A stretch of DNA of 64,000 nt. Origin: Psilocybe azurescens. Its lineage: Eukaryota; Basidiomycota; Agaricomycetes; Agaricales; Agrocybaceae. The position numbers and the translations under genes are program-made. The notes under the pieces are model-generated. The model searched no databases. It was not told the origin of the DNA and was given only the letters and a program-made list of their open reading frames with translations. Positions 1 to 11,919 of the stretch are shown piece by piece. Location of the stretch: positions 1 to 64,000 of the forward strand of contig JAJIRX010000611.1 in the NCBI GenBank assembly GCA_023853785.1. Reading direction: 5' to 3'. Every line of letters starts with the position of its first letter. Positions within the stretch are counted from its first letter, which is position 1.

Positions 1-178
1 TTGCTGAAGAGAGTTGAACATGCACATGGTGGGAAATGAGAAAGTCAGCGAGTTGAAGGCTGAAGGCAATTTGGGGACATATAAAGCTCAAAACACAAAG
101 AAAACAGGGTAACAAACAAGCGATTGGTTTTCAAACAAAGCGAGCCTAACATACGCATTCAACTACATACATTCTTTA

Positions 179-3100
179 TCAAACTACTGTAACTCGAGAT
201 AAACTCACGCATACGGCAACGTCCTGTCCCTCCCACAGAATAACACATCTAGCATAATGAGTATCGACCAGAGAAAAGGGAATGACTTCAGTAAAGTTCT
301 CCATTTCAAGGCCCCAAATCTTTGCTCTGAGATAAGGGTAGTGAGCATAGGGATCTTCTTTGATTTTCGCTTCCTGAAGCCATTTAACGACAAACCAAAC
401 GGTATCATACAGAACAGCTTGACAAAAGATAAGAATATCCTGGATGCAGTAGGGTACCGATTCCACAAGAATCTGGCTGTTTCCGTCGTGGATGGACGTC
501 CTATTATACGAAACACGGCCTTGTGTATATCGACCTACGACATTAGCAGGAGGACAATAAAGAACTTCATAATCCTCCATAAACGCCTTCTTGGTGTCCG
601 AGTCGACTGAAGTCTCTAAACTGTCCTGGTAAATAATGTCGTCGTTGCCGATTCCCGTATCCTGATCTTCAACTTCTCGTTCCTGCGCTGTAGCTGTGGC
701 GTAACTCGCTAGAGAATTTTGATTCTGAGGCCGAACGAATTTCTCAAACATGACGGCACAATTGACAATGATAGGAGGGCATGCTATTTTGGAGAGTAAA
801 GCCCTGAGATTCGATCTTCTGTGCCACGACTGTGCGATTGTAGCCTCGTACTCGCCTGTGTTTTGTCAATATTAATCAACCCTCCAAATTCCAGTAATTA
901 AATGATGGCTTACCTGGATGGTAGTTAGTGTGAATTCGTTGAAGCGTTCCAATCATGCGTTCAAAAGGAAATGTCCACCAGCCATGTACAGGTCCATAGG
1001 CGGAAAGGAATTCCCCAAGATGCAGTGCCATATGGTGATTGGGATGGCATTTGTAGTCTGGAAAAAGACGGGCCAATTCCTGACGGTAAAGCAGCATGTG
1101 TTCGAGATAAAGTTTCCCATGTCTAGCTGATGTCGTTCGAGAGCTTATGATAGAAACTGCCTGGAATAGAGCCATTGTCAGCTCGAGAAGATCTCGACGT
1201 TCACAGGTTGCGATGTCGTCCCCGCTTCTTGACCATAGGCGAATGAGAGTGACGGGTAGATAAAGAGACCCTGCCGCTCGCCATTGACTCCGGATTTCAG
1301 TTTGGGACCGGAGGAGGAAATCGACGTAGGAATTGAAGTTGCCCAAGATGGCTTCACCATTGCCTGAATATCTCTTCGTACTTCATCCATATCTTCAGAA
1401 GTAAGTAAGTAACCCTGTCTTCCGCTTAAACTAGGGGAGGTACGAGAGGCTGGCATTATCTCAGGCTGTTGGGCTCGCTGCATGAAGAGAAAATTGGAGT
1501 GGGTCAGATTCGGATATCGTACGGTGAGAGACCATCTGAACGACATACCCATCTCACTACGATCTCTGCCAGTTCCGGTTTGCGGTACTTTTTTGGTAGA
1601 CGAAGAGGTATCTATACCTGTGGCCGTCACAGTCATTGGGATACAACCAAGGCCTTTACAGACATAGATTAGCGATGACAAATGACAGGCCTTTCCAGCC
1701 CAATGTTTGGCATGCTTCTGAATATTAGCATCTTACATTTGGAGCCCGCTTTGGAACGGTTTTTTCAGCCAAGTCTTCTAAGCGCCTAACGCTTGCCTTT
1801 TGGGTCGGGGTGAAGAGATCAGTGTCCAAATTATCAGCAGTGTGGGCAAATAAACGTCCTGCAAAAGAATTGACCACAGGCAAGCCTTCTTTCGGAATCT
1901 TGTTACATCCTAAGATATTCTGAAAGTGCTCCTTGATCAAACCCAAGAAGAGGTTGTGCATCGGATCGATCAGCAGGTACTTGGTTGCATCATAGTATGG
2001 CAAACAAAGCAATTCCGAAGAACGTAGGCCTGACAAGTCGAAGGAACTTTCCGCAAGGTTTTGAGTTGCTGCATCACGATACTTTTGAGCATGAAGTCGA
2101 CAAGAATCGTTGGTGCACCATTTCCACGCAGTATATTTGATATTGTTGTAAGAGTTCTTGGTGAGACTGCATATGCAAACTGAACAAAAGAATTCGTGAT
2201 TATGCGATGAAAAGCCGCCAATTTTGGCGAGCAGCTGTGGAAGATCTGCTATAATGGCAATGAGAGCGCAAAGATTGATTGCCCAAGTTCGTAGAGAGCC
2301 GTCCTTGTAAAACGCACGCCTTCCCAGAACAGCAAGAGTTCATCGACCAGGGACGGAAGAAGGGGTTAATGGAGTCAAGACTAGGTTCAGAGGGTCCTGG
2401 AATAATGCCGGCAAGGAATATGTTCTCGGTTTTTACCCAACGTCAATGGGAAGATTGAGGCATATCAAGGCAATGACACCAATTGACACTTTCTTACCGG
2501 CCGTCAAATTTCTTAGAGGGTTAAAGAAATCGAATCCCAGAGAAAAAGGTATCTGCCTGCGGTCTCGTCACCGATTTCGCTGAAGTGCATCTTTTATCGT
2601 GTCCTTTGAATTCCTTGATACGCGTGGCCTGAAAAATATCCTCGATATCACCGCTCTCAGTATGCGATCCCATTCTCTGCCAGGCTGAATCCATCTTCTC
2701 CTCGTATGATCTCTGTGAAACGAGGTTAGCCATCCAATCATGAAAGCTAAAAGCAATGTACGGTTTGATTGGTGTATTGACCCGACCCTTTCCAATCTGT
2801 GTAGGGCAAACGAAGCAGCTCTCTGCAGGATCTAGTAGGACCCCTTGCTTCATAGGTCTTTGGCGAGCTCGACATCTCTCCGGATAGACGGGGATACTGT
2901 GGACCATTTCCGCTGAGTAAATCTCATAGCACTTGGGGCGTGTCGCATAGATTGTACTGTGTGCATCGAGATTGAAATAGCTGGTTGCTGTACGGACGTC
3001 GCGGGAAATTTGCTCAAAATCGTTTTCAAAATGGGTGGAACTTTAAGTTGAGAAGCTGCAATAGCTGTCTCTTGCACGATGTAATTGCACATCTCAAAGA

Positions 3101-4026
3101 TCCAATGACAACCGCGTCGAGAAAGACCAAGAATAACTTGGACGGATACAACCATGAAGACGGCGAGTTGAATGATAGGATTGGCCGATTGCATGATAGG
3201 TTCAAAGTGTCGAGCTTATAGTAGACATATGAGGCAATGAAAGACATTGTAACAGATATATATTACTTACCTGAATCATACGCCCTAGGTGCACTCAATG
3301 TAACTCCCTCGCGTCTCTTGAGCTCCTTTGTATACAGACGATCAATGCTTCGAACTTCGGCTGCAAGAAGATCGAGTTCCGTTTGCGCATTCTCGGTGAG
3401 TGTTTTGATAGCAGGGGTCTTTCGGGTTGGTCCACGTTTTGCCGATGCGAGCAAAATGACAGATCTTTCGATAGAGGTACACAATTCCAAACCATCTAGC
3501 AAAGAAGAGTCCCTGAGCGGTTCAGGGCTTGTGTTGAGACGCCTGATCGTTTGCTGCTGGGCGGCGATTTCATCCAGGATGAGGCCGATGTGAGTCGCCA
3601 TCCTTTTTTCTTGTTGATAAGGTAATCAGAGTTGGGTCTGATGACTGAGGATGGTATCGAATCAATTTCTTGGATTGTCAAACTTTCCAATTGTTTCTCT
3701 AGACGCCGCTGATGAAAAGAAAGGGCCTCTGTTTGAGCATCAAAGGCCTGATATCCAGCTCGTAGGTCCTCTCTCTGTTGTCGATTTTGGTGCTCTTTAT
3801 AATCCTTGGCACTGAGCAATTTGCCCTGCTCTCCTGTGGTTGGATCAGTGAAGTCACAACACCGTTGAAATCTGCAGCAGCAGTGCCGCTCAACAATCGC
3901 AGGCGGCATGGAGGTATGATCTTGAACGATATTAGAGAACACAGGTGGACTGATTGGTAACACGTCGATGAAGGATGGTTTTTCCACACGCTTCTCGATA
4001 AGTGATATGGTTGCGCACTTTGGCAT
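179..4026 (-). pseudogene. Plavaka/CACTA-like transposase, decayed
   Basis: This is a cut-and-paste DNA transposase of the CACTA-related Plavaka type common in Agaricomycetes. The N-terminus, starting at 4026, has a Cys-rich segment (CCCRFQRCCDF) followed by GKLLSAKDY. Around 2,900-2,520 lies the zinc-binding/linker region. Near 2,420 a segment reads NIFLAGIIPGPSEPS. At about 1,945-2,040 there is LPYYDATKYLLIDPMHNLFLG, whose IDPMHN Asp is the expected catalytic residue. At about 930-990 VHGWWTFPFERMIGTLQR supplies the conserved late acidic motif. The reading frame changes repeatedly; some changes may be introns, but one at about 2,350 (after SINPF) is a one-base frameshift inside a conserved block, so the copy is probably dead. 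No CACTA termini or target duplication were found. Family assignment is strong; exon structure is not resolved. Confidence 0.75.
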
Positions 4027-4132
4027 GGAGGTTTTTGTTTATATCGTATGGAACAAAAAGGCTATAAATCTCCACAGTACACTACACGGCTTTAGCTTAT
4101 GAATTCGACTGGCACCGCATCGATTATTTGTT

Positions 4133-5589
4133 TCAAAACAGGCAGTTTTTGTTGTTGTGTAACAATTTTTCACGACAAAATGGACACAGTGCGGGTATCT
4201 TGCGCGGAGGGAATATTCCTAGTTCTGGCTTCTTGCGTTTCTCAGAGGCGATCCACAATTCGATACAGTTTTTACAGAAGGTATGCCCGCATCCTAGCCT
4301 GTGAGGCGCATCAGTCGTTAGAATTAGAATTGAGGTTTCAGGGTAAAACACCTACATTATAGGTGTAGTTGTAGATGTAGTACGCATTATATCTGTACAT
4401 ATGCCGCAAGTTGTACTTTCGATGACACTTTGCACAAACTGTTTCAAATATGTTATTTCACGGTGCAGTTTGGAAGACAATTGGAGAAGAGTCAGACATC
4501 AGCATTTTGACTAGAACATCGGAAATCCTACAGCAAGTAAGTCATTTTTCTCGCTAGAACGACTTTTTTGGGCGTCGAGTTTTGATTCATCAAGTTGCGA
4601 GGAGATCGCTGTATTTTCCTGTGGGCAATAATTTTTCACCCGGTGTCTAGGTAATGAGAGAAATGAATTACCGCTTGTAGACAATCATTTTTGCTTATGA
4701 TTTCTTGTGCGATCTCTTTTGCATGACTTAGTTCGCGGGAAATACGCCCGATATCCTGCCATCTATGCTCAGCCATATAAGATAATGATAAATAGAATGA
4801 CAAACATTTTCGAGTTGCTTTTTGTTGCGTCCATTTGTTCCAATCTCAACTGGTCATCGTTCAGGGAAGACTCGAGTGCATTCACTTGGTTCTTGTAGCC
4901 CGCTAGCATTTTTTCCATCTGAGAACTTTCCTGATTGTTTTATGCTTAGCTGTGCAAGGTAATGAAATTTCATAAATAGGATGACGAACAACTTTGAGTC
5001 ACATTTTTGTTGTATCGCTTTGTTGATGCTCAGCGTTTAAGGAGGACTTGAGCACTTCCAATTCGCTCTCTGTAGCTTTCTAGCGTCAATTCCAGCTCAT
5101 TACGGCGTGAAATTTCCTATTACTTTTATTAGCATAATGATCTGTACACAGACATTCCCATAACTCACTGCATTAAGTAGGCCATTGAGTTGAACAATTC
5201 CTCCCTCATACTCCTTCAACTGTGTTGCGAGCTCTTGATTGCATCCGTATCTTGTGTCGGGCTTGACAGTCTCTTTTGATCCTGAAGTGTGAAATTGCCC
5301 CTCTGTCGCTGACTAGACCAACAAGGATATGCTCACATCAAGTTCGACAACACTCTCGACATTCTCCATGGTTACATCGTCAGGCTAAATGAAGATGGTG
5401 TTGAGTGCCTGGTCCATGATGCCAGAGTGACCGAACTTACAACAGCAGCGGCTTCATGACGCGATGCCTGGGACCGTGTGTTGTTCAAGGGGGCTGAGTT
5501 GAGCCCAGTATTTATATGGCGCGCTTTTCTGTTTCGTAGAGCGTCATGGATTTTGAGCTTGGTAGGTTTGAATATATTGCGACTCGACA
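4133..5589 (-). CDS. RING-finger coiled-coil protein (putative E3 ligase), multi-intron
   Basis: The protein is predicted to act as a ubiquitin E3 ligase through a C3HC4 RING. The likely start at 5589 gives MSSRNIFKPTKLKIHDALRN. A first intron runs from GTAAGTTCGG to CATTTAG at about 5,390-5,445, and others follow near 5,290-5,340 and 5,110-5,170. The middle exons encode Glu/Lys/Leu-rich coiled-coil stretches. The RING is split by an intron of about 60 nt near 4,300-4,360. The upstream exon ends TTCGICTDIM, which supplies the first Cys pair. The downstream exon has LGCGHTFCKNCIELW and then CPFCREKL. Two middle exons show frame discontinuities (near 4,490 and 5,080), so either my splice sites are wrong or the gene is mildly damaged. 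It shares orientation with both neighbours. Substrate and pathway are unknown. Confidence 0.6.
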
Positions 5590-5903
5590 TAAATGAATGA
5601 TGGTGGTGGAGCTGAAATTGTACTGATAGGTAGTGAGTAGCATTTCTGTCATTATGAAAATTGCCTTTGTGTGTCGACCAATGCGACTTGATTGTCATCA
5701 CCTTTGTCAATATTTCTTTGCTTTCATTGTCAAATTTTGTGTTTTCCAAAACAATGGTACATATGAATGATGAAAACGACAAAGAATAGGTTATCTTTCA
5801 TATGCATACAACGCTCTCGCCCTTTCTGACTAAATAGATAATTTGGGCTACTGATTAGGTCGATGGCGATACATAGCTCGAACCGTGGTCATCACTCTCC
5901 AAT

Positions 5904-8498
5904 TCAACTCTTTCTCTTTTTGGTTTCGGGTACGGTACAAAGAGACTGTGGATCAAGTTCCAACTCCTCGCCTGATAATGAGTCAGGGCGAACCTTTGGT
6001 CCTATTAACCACTGACAAGATGATGGTAATCGTCGTCGCCAAATCTGCGCCTCGTCAGTGATGGATGCGGTGTACGTATTTACCGCAGTGCTCTCCTTTA
6101 ATGACGGCAAGGAGGCCATTGTCATGAGTGGGGTTGGGATGTTTTGGGGTAACCCAACCAGGCTGTAACAAAATCCACGTGTGATATTTTTTATGGCGAA
6201 GAACAACTCGGCTGTCTTCAAGGTCCACTGACACTGCAATTTGTTGATTAGTGAATCCTCCGCCGTCTACAATGGCATTGAATTTGCGTCCAACTAATTT
6301 TGGGTTTAATAGCACATGTGTCGGAGACGGTGGTCGCAGTACTGGAGGGGTCCATGAATCTGAAAGCCATGATTGTGTTGTCCGCGAATCCAACGGAGTT
6401 CTCGAAGAAGGGTCCCATGCCGGGCTCAATGCTGAAGATGACGACTGAATAGGCGTCGGCAGGGGAGTATCACATCCAGAGGGCTGTTCTGAGGGTCTGT
6501 CAGAAAGATGAGTTGCACAAAAATCGGGCAATTGTTGTTTTGGTGTAGGTCAGATATGATTTTCACCGGGATCGAGGAAATGAACAAGTTCGTAATAAGT
6601 CCTATTATACCATTATTATCGTCTTGTTTTGTATTGGAGATCAAGAATAAGGAAGAGTGCTTACGAAAGTTCAACGACGTTGTCATAGTGGAGGGTTATT
6701 TTATGAAAGGGGCGTTTTGGATCGTATCGCGTCAATTGAACATTCAGCATTACAATTTTTTCTTCGTGTTTTTCAATGACATCAAAAATTTGTCCAGTTT
6801 CACCTTTACGCGGATGGTGTTTCTTTGAGATCTTCACTTTTACTCCACACCATGGATGTCGAGGTGTACTGGGTGGAAGGGGTCCAGATTCAGGCTCGCG
6901 TTTGTAGTGAAGTACGGCCGGTTCTTCTGTGACTTCCAGAAAATTAGCAAGGACCTCAAAAAACTATCAGAGAGTTTGTTAGTGAACTTAAGTTGCTAAA
7001 ACAGTTTGAATTGTGGCATGCGCTCACTTCCATGGCTATGTCTTTCAAATGTTCATATATGTCACCCTCTATCTTCTTGCTCGCAATGGATACTTGCTCG
7101 TCTTCAACTTGAACTACCCAACCCTTCTTCCCAGCATGTAGTCCGCCCTGTACGCAAATGTATTCCCCAACCTTGATTTCTTTTCTCAAATCTTGCCACG
7201 ACATGCGCTGAAAGGGAGGGAATGTTCTTGCGAACCTCCACTGGGTCCATCATGCTCCAATATCTGCTCGACTTCAGCATAGAGAGTATTCAACGCGTTT
7301 AAAACGGGCGGGCACGAATGTAATCGTAGTTTCTGATCTGCGAATACGAATAAGAACTCTATCATTCTGCTTCATACTCCATTCCCGAGGGCGAGGCATG
7401 TTTGAAAGAGTGATAGAAGGGTGCTTGCTCCTCCTAAACATGGTATAACAGTCGAAAGACATATCCTCCACATTAACTGTGAATGAATGGTAGTCAAAGT
7501 CTTTGGCTAGAAGGCCTTGCTCAAACTGCAACTGCCCAAAGGAGTGTTGGCCATGCTCGTGGACCATGACGTGGGATGGGAAAAGCTGTCGGAAATGATC
7601 AGGGTTGAAGAGCTTTGGTAATGGCCTAACAGTGGAGGCTTTTCGTTTGAGTGGGTTCTGTGATGTTGTGTCCAGTCGAGGAATAAGAAGAATACGGGCG
7701 CCCAATGAGCTTTTTGCGACACAATCCCAACGTCCCCCTTGTAAAGACCTTTCTTGATGATTACCCAGCTCCCAACCTCCACGATTTCGTGTCCATCCCT
7801 CATTCTGAATAGTCCTGCATACTCCGAAGGATCAACAATTTGACTTTTAAGGCCCGACCTGTTGCGCAATATACCGGGCGTAAGGAGAAGAAGCTTGATG
7901 AGGCGTTCATTCATTTTGCATTCAACATAAATGCAGCCGTACGGAACCTTGAGTGAAGGCTGAACGGACTTGATGTTGCTCTGCGACAGAGTTCAGCAGA
8001 GAAACCACAGCCAGATCTTCGACGCCGAACTTTAGAATGTCCATCAGTACATTCAGAGACTCCCATAAGTAGATGAAAATAGGCATACTCGACATTCAAT
8101 ACGCCACAGTGGATAATCCCCTTCCCTAGGAATATAGACCAACTCTTTGTCCAAGTTTGTCTCCGGTACATCATCGACGGTGTATATTCTATGGCCAGAG
8201 GCGTTCCTTCTTGCATCTATTCTTGCATCTATGCGTGATATAAGAAGTTCCAAGGCATCCTCGCTGTGGTGATGGACCGAAAGATTAGCTGGTAACACGG
8301 AATCTTCGTTGTCCAAAGCTGTCCCATCATCAATGAACACATCTAGGTCTGACTTTCAAGACTGCTGCAAGAGATGAGATTCGAGAAAAAAAATTGACCT
8401 TCCCTGTCGCGCTCTTCTGCTTCATCTTCCTCATCGGAAAAGCCATCTTCTTCTACCTGCGCTTCCATGTCCAGAAACTGACGCACTCTTGGATCCAT
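5904..8498 (-). pseudogene. Spt5-like transcription elongation factor paralogue (NGN + KOW), frameshifted
   Basis: Spt5/NusG-family proteins clamp elongating RNA polymerase. The start at 8498 gives MDPRVRQFLDMEAQVEEDGF and then an acidic Asp/Glu run, as in the Spt5 N-terminus. An NGN domain follows: PLWRIECRV, a short intron, EDLAVVSLLNSVAEQHQVRSAF, then YVECKMNERLIKLL. KOW-type motifs follow: IVEVGSWVIIKKGLYKGDVGIV near 7,750, VGEYICVQGGLHAGKKGWVV near 7,130, and a C-terminal block near 6,200-6,320. The tail ends ELELDPQSLCTVPETKKRKS. Single-base frameshifts at about 7,935 (between the NGN halves) and about 7,715 (after GDVGIV) indicate a decayed or lineage-specific paralogue, not the essential Spt5. 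Several short introns are likely. Family recognition is good; exact exons are not. Confidence 0.7.
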
Positions 8499-9155
8499 CT
8501 TCGGCCAAGATATCAGTAACAGAAAGTCCAAGACAAGGAGACATAACTCACATGCTTCATCTCACTTCTGAGGGGGCTCATATTCACGTTGAGAGTTTAG
8601 TGTTGTATCTACAATTTCGTGTTATGACTGGGTCAAAGTTAGCACAGATATTGCAATTCTACAGAACTTCGCTTGGAAATACAATCATATTGCTTTCTCT
8701 AACTTCGCTACTCAATCCATTTTATTATGTACACTTAGATATACATATGAGGTATCTACTGCTTTCTGAACTTACCTGTTGACGCCTTGATAGTGTTGCG
8801 ACTACGAACGCAGCTATACTTAGTGTGTAGTCACTGTGAAGAAGGAAAGCGTGAGAAATTGTTGAACAGGTTTCTAAGTACCATAAAATTTTCCAAGCCG
8901 CTCAAGCCGACCAGTCGCGCCACAATTATATCCGGCAACGCGGCAAGAAAATTCGAGCGTGCTATCACGACGCCGTTGACACTTTCACATGTTTTCCTTT
9001 TCTCTTCCTTGCCATCACATCGACAAGCGAGGTGCTTAGTATGAAGCCAAATATTAAAGTAGGATCGATTATGATTAGTATACTACAAGAAATGGGTGTA
9101 CATGTAAAGTAGTTTACAATGAAGAGGAACAAAAGTAAATAATGAGGATTGTCAG
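8499..9155. other. Intergenic, no gene recognised
   Basis: The only open frames are short, in conflicting directions, and resemble nothing I recognise. The segment lies upstream of the Spt5-like start and downstream of the next minus-strand gene, so it presumably holds that promoter and terminator. No convincing TATA box or repeat stands out. Confidence 0.5.
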
Positions 9156-9728
9156 TCAAGGCTTGAAGAACATGAGATCTCTTGGAATGCGGAACCTTCG
9201 ACGTTGTTCAACGGTCTCCAGGAATCTAGGTAATGATGAGTGCCTATCTATGTGGTTAACATCAATAACTGACCGTTTTACAGCGTAATCAACTATGCCT
9301 CTATCGCTTGGAGTTAGATTGACTAGCTTGTGTCGAAGGCCTTTCCGGAAGGCTACTATATCGCCTTTCCACCGCCCGCTTCGCCCAGCGTCGAAGCAAT
9401 TTATTAGGGGTAAAAGCCTGTGATTCTTGACGAACAAATGGAATCGGTGTACTTTGCCTTTTCTATTCGTTATACTCACCACCCCATTGTGTATGTAGGG
9501 TTGGAGCAGCTTTCCCCCATCAACGACTCCAATCTTGGGCTTCGACCGCTTCTGTTGGCCAGCGTGTGGACACGCTTGGTGACCGCTCTGTTTGATGTAC
9601 TCCCATAATATTGGGCGTGAATGAGTAACTGGGAATCCTTTTGACGGCGGTAAGTTACAGAGTATTGTAAATCGACTGGCTGGGCTCACCTTTGTAGTAG
9701 GTTTGAACGTTGGCAACGCCGACACCAT
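9156..9728 (-). CDS. Hypothetical basic protein, possibly spliced
   Basis: I do not recognise this protein. A Met at 9728 gives MVSALPTFKPTTK. One frame stays open to a stop at 9156 and ends RRRFRIPRDLMFFKP. The product is rich in Arg/Lys and includes WKGDIVAFRKGLRHKLVNLT. Two plausible introns lie inside the open frame: GTGAGCCCAG to GTCAAAAG (52 nt) and GTGAGTATAA to GAATCACAG (62 nt). Splicing both would change the reading frame of the middle exon only. It is co-oriented with the Spt5-like, RING and transposase genes downstream. No domain, signal peptide or membrane segment is visible. Confidence 0.4.
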   Translation of the reverse strand: MVSALPTFKPTTKVSPASRFTILCNLPPSKGFPVTHSRPILWEYIKQSGHQACPHAGQQKRSKPKIGVVDGGKLLQPYIHNGVVSITNRKGKVHRFHLFVKNHRLLPLINCFDAGRSGRWKGDIVAFRKGLRHKLVNLTPSDRGIVDYAVKRSVIDVNHIDRHSSLPRFLETVEQRRRFRIPRDLMFFKP

Positions 9729-9997
9729 AATGTGATGATGGAGTTGGGTAGTTAGATGTGCAAAGTTTGTCAGAAAGATGTGGGGGTTCAGTATGGTATT
9801 TCTGGGATCTTTATGTGAGCCTAATTTCTTTGTTTTGTGCGTTTGGTATTCACAAAGCCGTTTGTTGTCCAAAAGGTCCCAATGACCATAAATTCTTGAT
9901 AGCTCTCTATCGCTCGTTCATTCCCAACCATTTCCTGTAGCATGGCGTTTAGGCAAAATTTATGTCAATATTTGCCCCTCAAATCGAATCGTCAAAC

Positions 9998-10320
9998 ATG
10001 GATACGTCTTCAGATCACCCGCCCGCCAGTGTACCTAAAGCTGCTAATGCTGACTTAGAAGCACAAAAGGGCACAACATCCCGGCCTCGTGAACGATCTT
10101 CACGCCAATGTGCCTAACGCTGCTGATGCCGACTTGGAAGCTCAAATTTCGACAACGTCCCAACGTCCGAATGTCCTCCAAGCCCTGCCTTACATGCCAT
10201 ACAGGCGTCCTACATCTTCCAAACGCTCCACCGCCCAATCCACTGACGTGTCCGGCCTTCCGCCCTCTATCATTCAATCTATTCAAAAAGAAAAAAACAT
10301 CCTCAGTCTGGTGGAGTAGG
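9998..10320 (+). pseudogene. 5' fragment of an unrecognised gene with an internal 79-bp duplication
   Basis: From an ATG at 9998 (MDTSSDHPPASVPKAANADL) the sequence encodes two degenerate copies of a VPxAAxADLEAQxxTTS segment. Their DNA starts at 10,031 and 10,110, a period of 79 bp. Because 79 is not a multiple of 3, the second copy is in another frame, so the gene is already broken. It leads directly into the 104-bp minisatellite and appears to be the start of the same former Ser/Thr/Pro-rich gene. Function is unknown. Confidence 0.4.
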
Positions 10321-10390
10321 AAGGCATCGTCGGCCCAATGATGGACCACTACCATCAACGGGTCATGGTCACGCCTCAGTCCAACCCCCC

Positions 10391-10808
10391 AATCCACTGG
10401 CGTTACCGCTCCTCCACCCTCTAACGGTCGCACCTCTGCCCAAAATTCCCGGTCCACAGGGCGTTACTACCCTTCCACCTTCAGCCCAACCCCCAATCTA
10501 CTGGCGTTACCGCTCCTCCACCCTCTAACGGTCAGCGCCTCTGCCCAAAATTCCCAATCCACAGGTGTTACTACCCTTCCACCTTCAGCCCAACCCCCCC
10601 AATCTACTGGCGTTACTGCTCCTCCACCCTCTAACGGTCATGCCTCTGCCCAAAATTCCCAATTCACAGGCGTTACTGCCCTTCCACCCTCAGCCCAACC
10701 CCCCAATCCACTGGCGTTACCGCTCTTCCACCCTCTAATGGTCGCACCTCTGACCAAAATTCCCAATTCACAGGTGTTACTGCCCTTCCACCCTCAGCCC
10801 AACCCCCC
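10391..10808 (+). repeat. Four-unit ~104-bp minisatellite, formerly coding
   Basis: Units begin near 10,391, 10,495, 10,601 and 10,705, with lengths of 104, 106, 104 and 104 bp. Each unit is itself two related halves of about 52 bp (CACTGGCGTTACCGC... and CACAGGCGTTACTGC...). In one frame a unit reads STGVTAPPPSNG...SAQ and STGVTxLPPSAQPP, a Ser/Thr/Pro-rich low-complexity protein. Units that are not multiples of 3 have destroyed the frame. The array is cut by the element that starts at 10,815. Confidence 0.75.
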
Positions 10809-11919
10809 AATCCATGTGTAGTTTACAGTGCCCCCATTTTCCGTTGGACTCCAACGGACTTTCACCGGACCCAGCCAATTCCAATGGACAGTCCATTGGA
10901 CGTCCAACGGATTCCGTTGGACTCCACAAAACTCCGGTACCAGTCCAGTCAGAGTCCGGCCAAATTCCGGTCAAAGTCCGGTCAAGTCACTTCAAGACAG
11001 AAAACAGGTGGACTGGCCGGACTGTCCAGTCCGTTGGACTTCCACTGGACTTCCACTGGACTCTCAGCACTTAATTAGACCAGATCCAAGAGTGCTCTGT
11101 CCAGTGGAGTCCAGTGGATGTCCAGTGGATGTCCAGTGGACTGTCACTGGTTTAATTGCAGACTTGGGAGGGGAGTTAGGGACAGTAGCAGTGTTCTTGG
11201 AAGCTTTGGGAGCCATATTAAGGAAGCTAGGTCACTAGGATAATACTTCAATCTTATCTTTAATTTATGTAACAATGTAATATAATATATTGAAAACTAT
11301 ATACTACATTATTATCTGACTTGTGTACTTTACCTCCACCTAGGAGCTCCATGTGGAGTCCACCGACTCCATACAAAAGTGGTGGACTCCACATGGACTC
11401 CATCTGGAACATATGCAAATGTCCCAAATATTATCTTTGGTAGGTGGAGTTCAGATGGACTCCAGGTGGACTCCAGGTGAACTCCAAACAATTCCACTTA
11501 AGTCCAACTGGAGTCCAGATAGTGTCCAGGTGGAGTTCAATTAGACACCACCTGGAGTCCACCTGGACTCCAGTTGGAGTTCCCAACTTTAACTTCATGG
11601 AATAGAATTCAATTGGATTCCAACTGAAATATATTAATGTTTCAATCTTAATGTAAATTCATATAAGTGTAATATAATATATTAACAACTATCTATTACA
11701 TTGTTACATACTGTGAGATCCATCATTAAAAAATTAAAAAACAAAAACAAAAACATAAATTTAAAAAGAAAAATGGGGATGGAGGTACATACCTGGGTCA
11801 GATGAACAAATAAACATATAAATGTAAAAGAAAAAAAGGGGAAAACCTTAAAAAAGGGGGCGGGAGGGTCATCGTCATGGGGTGCGTCGTGTCGGGTGTA
11901 CGTGGCCATACGGCGGTGT

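Noticed and set aside
257..610. Plus-strand open frame opposite the transposase C-terminus
   Set aside because: It is a shadow of the minus-strand transposase frame, which carries recognisable motifs.
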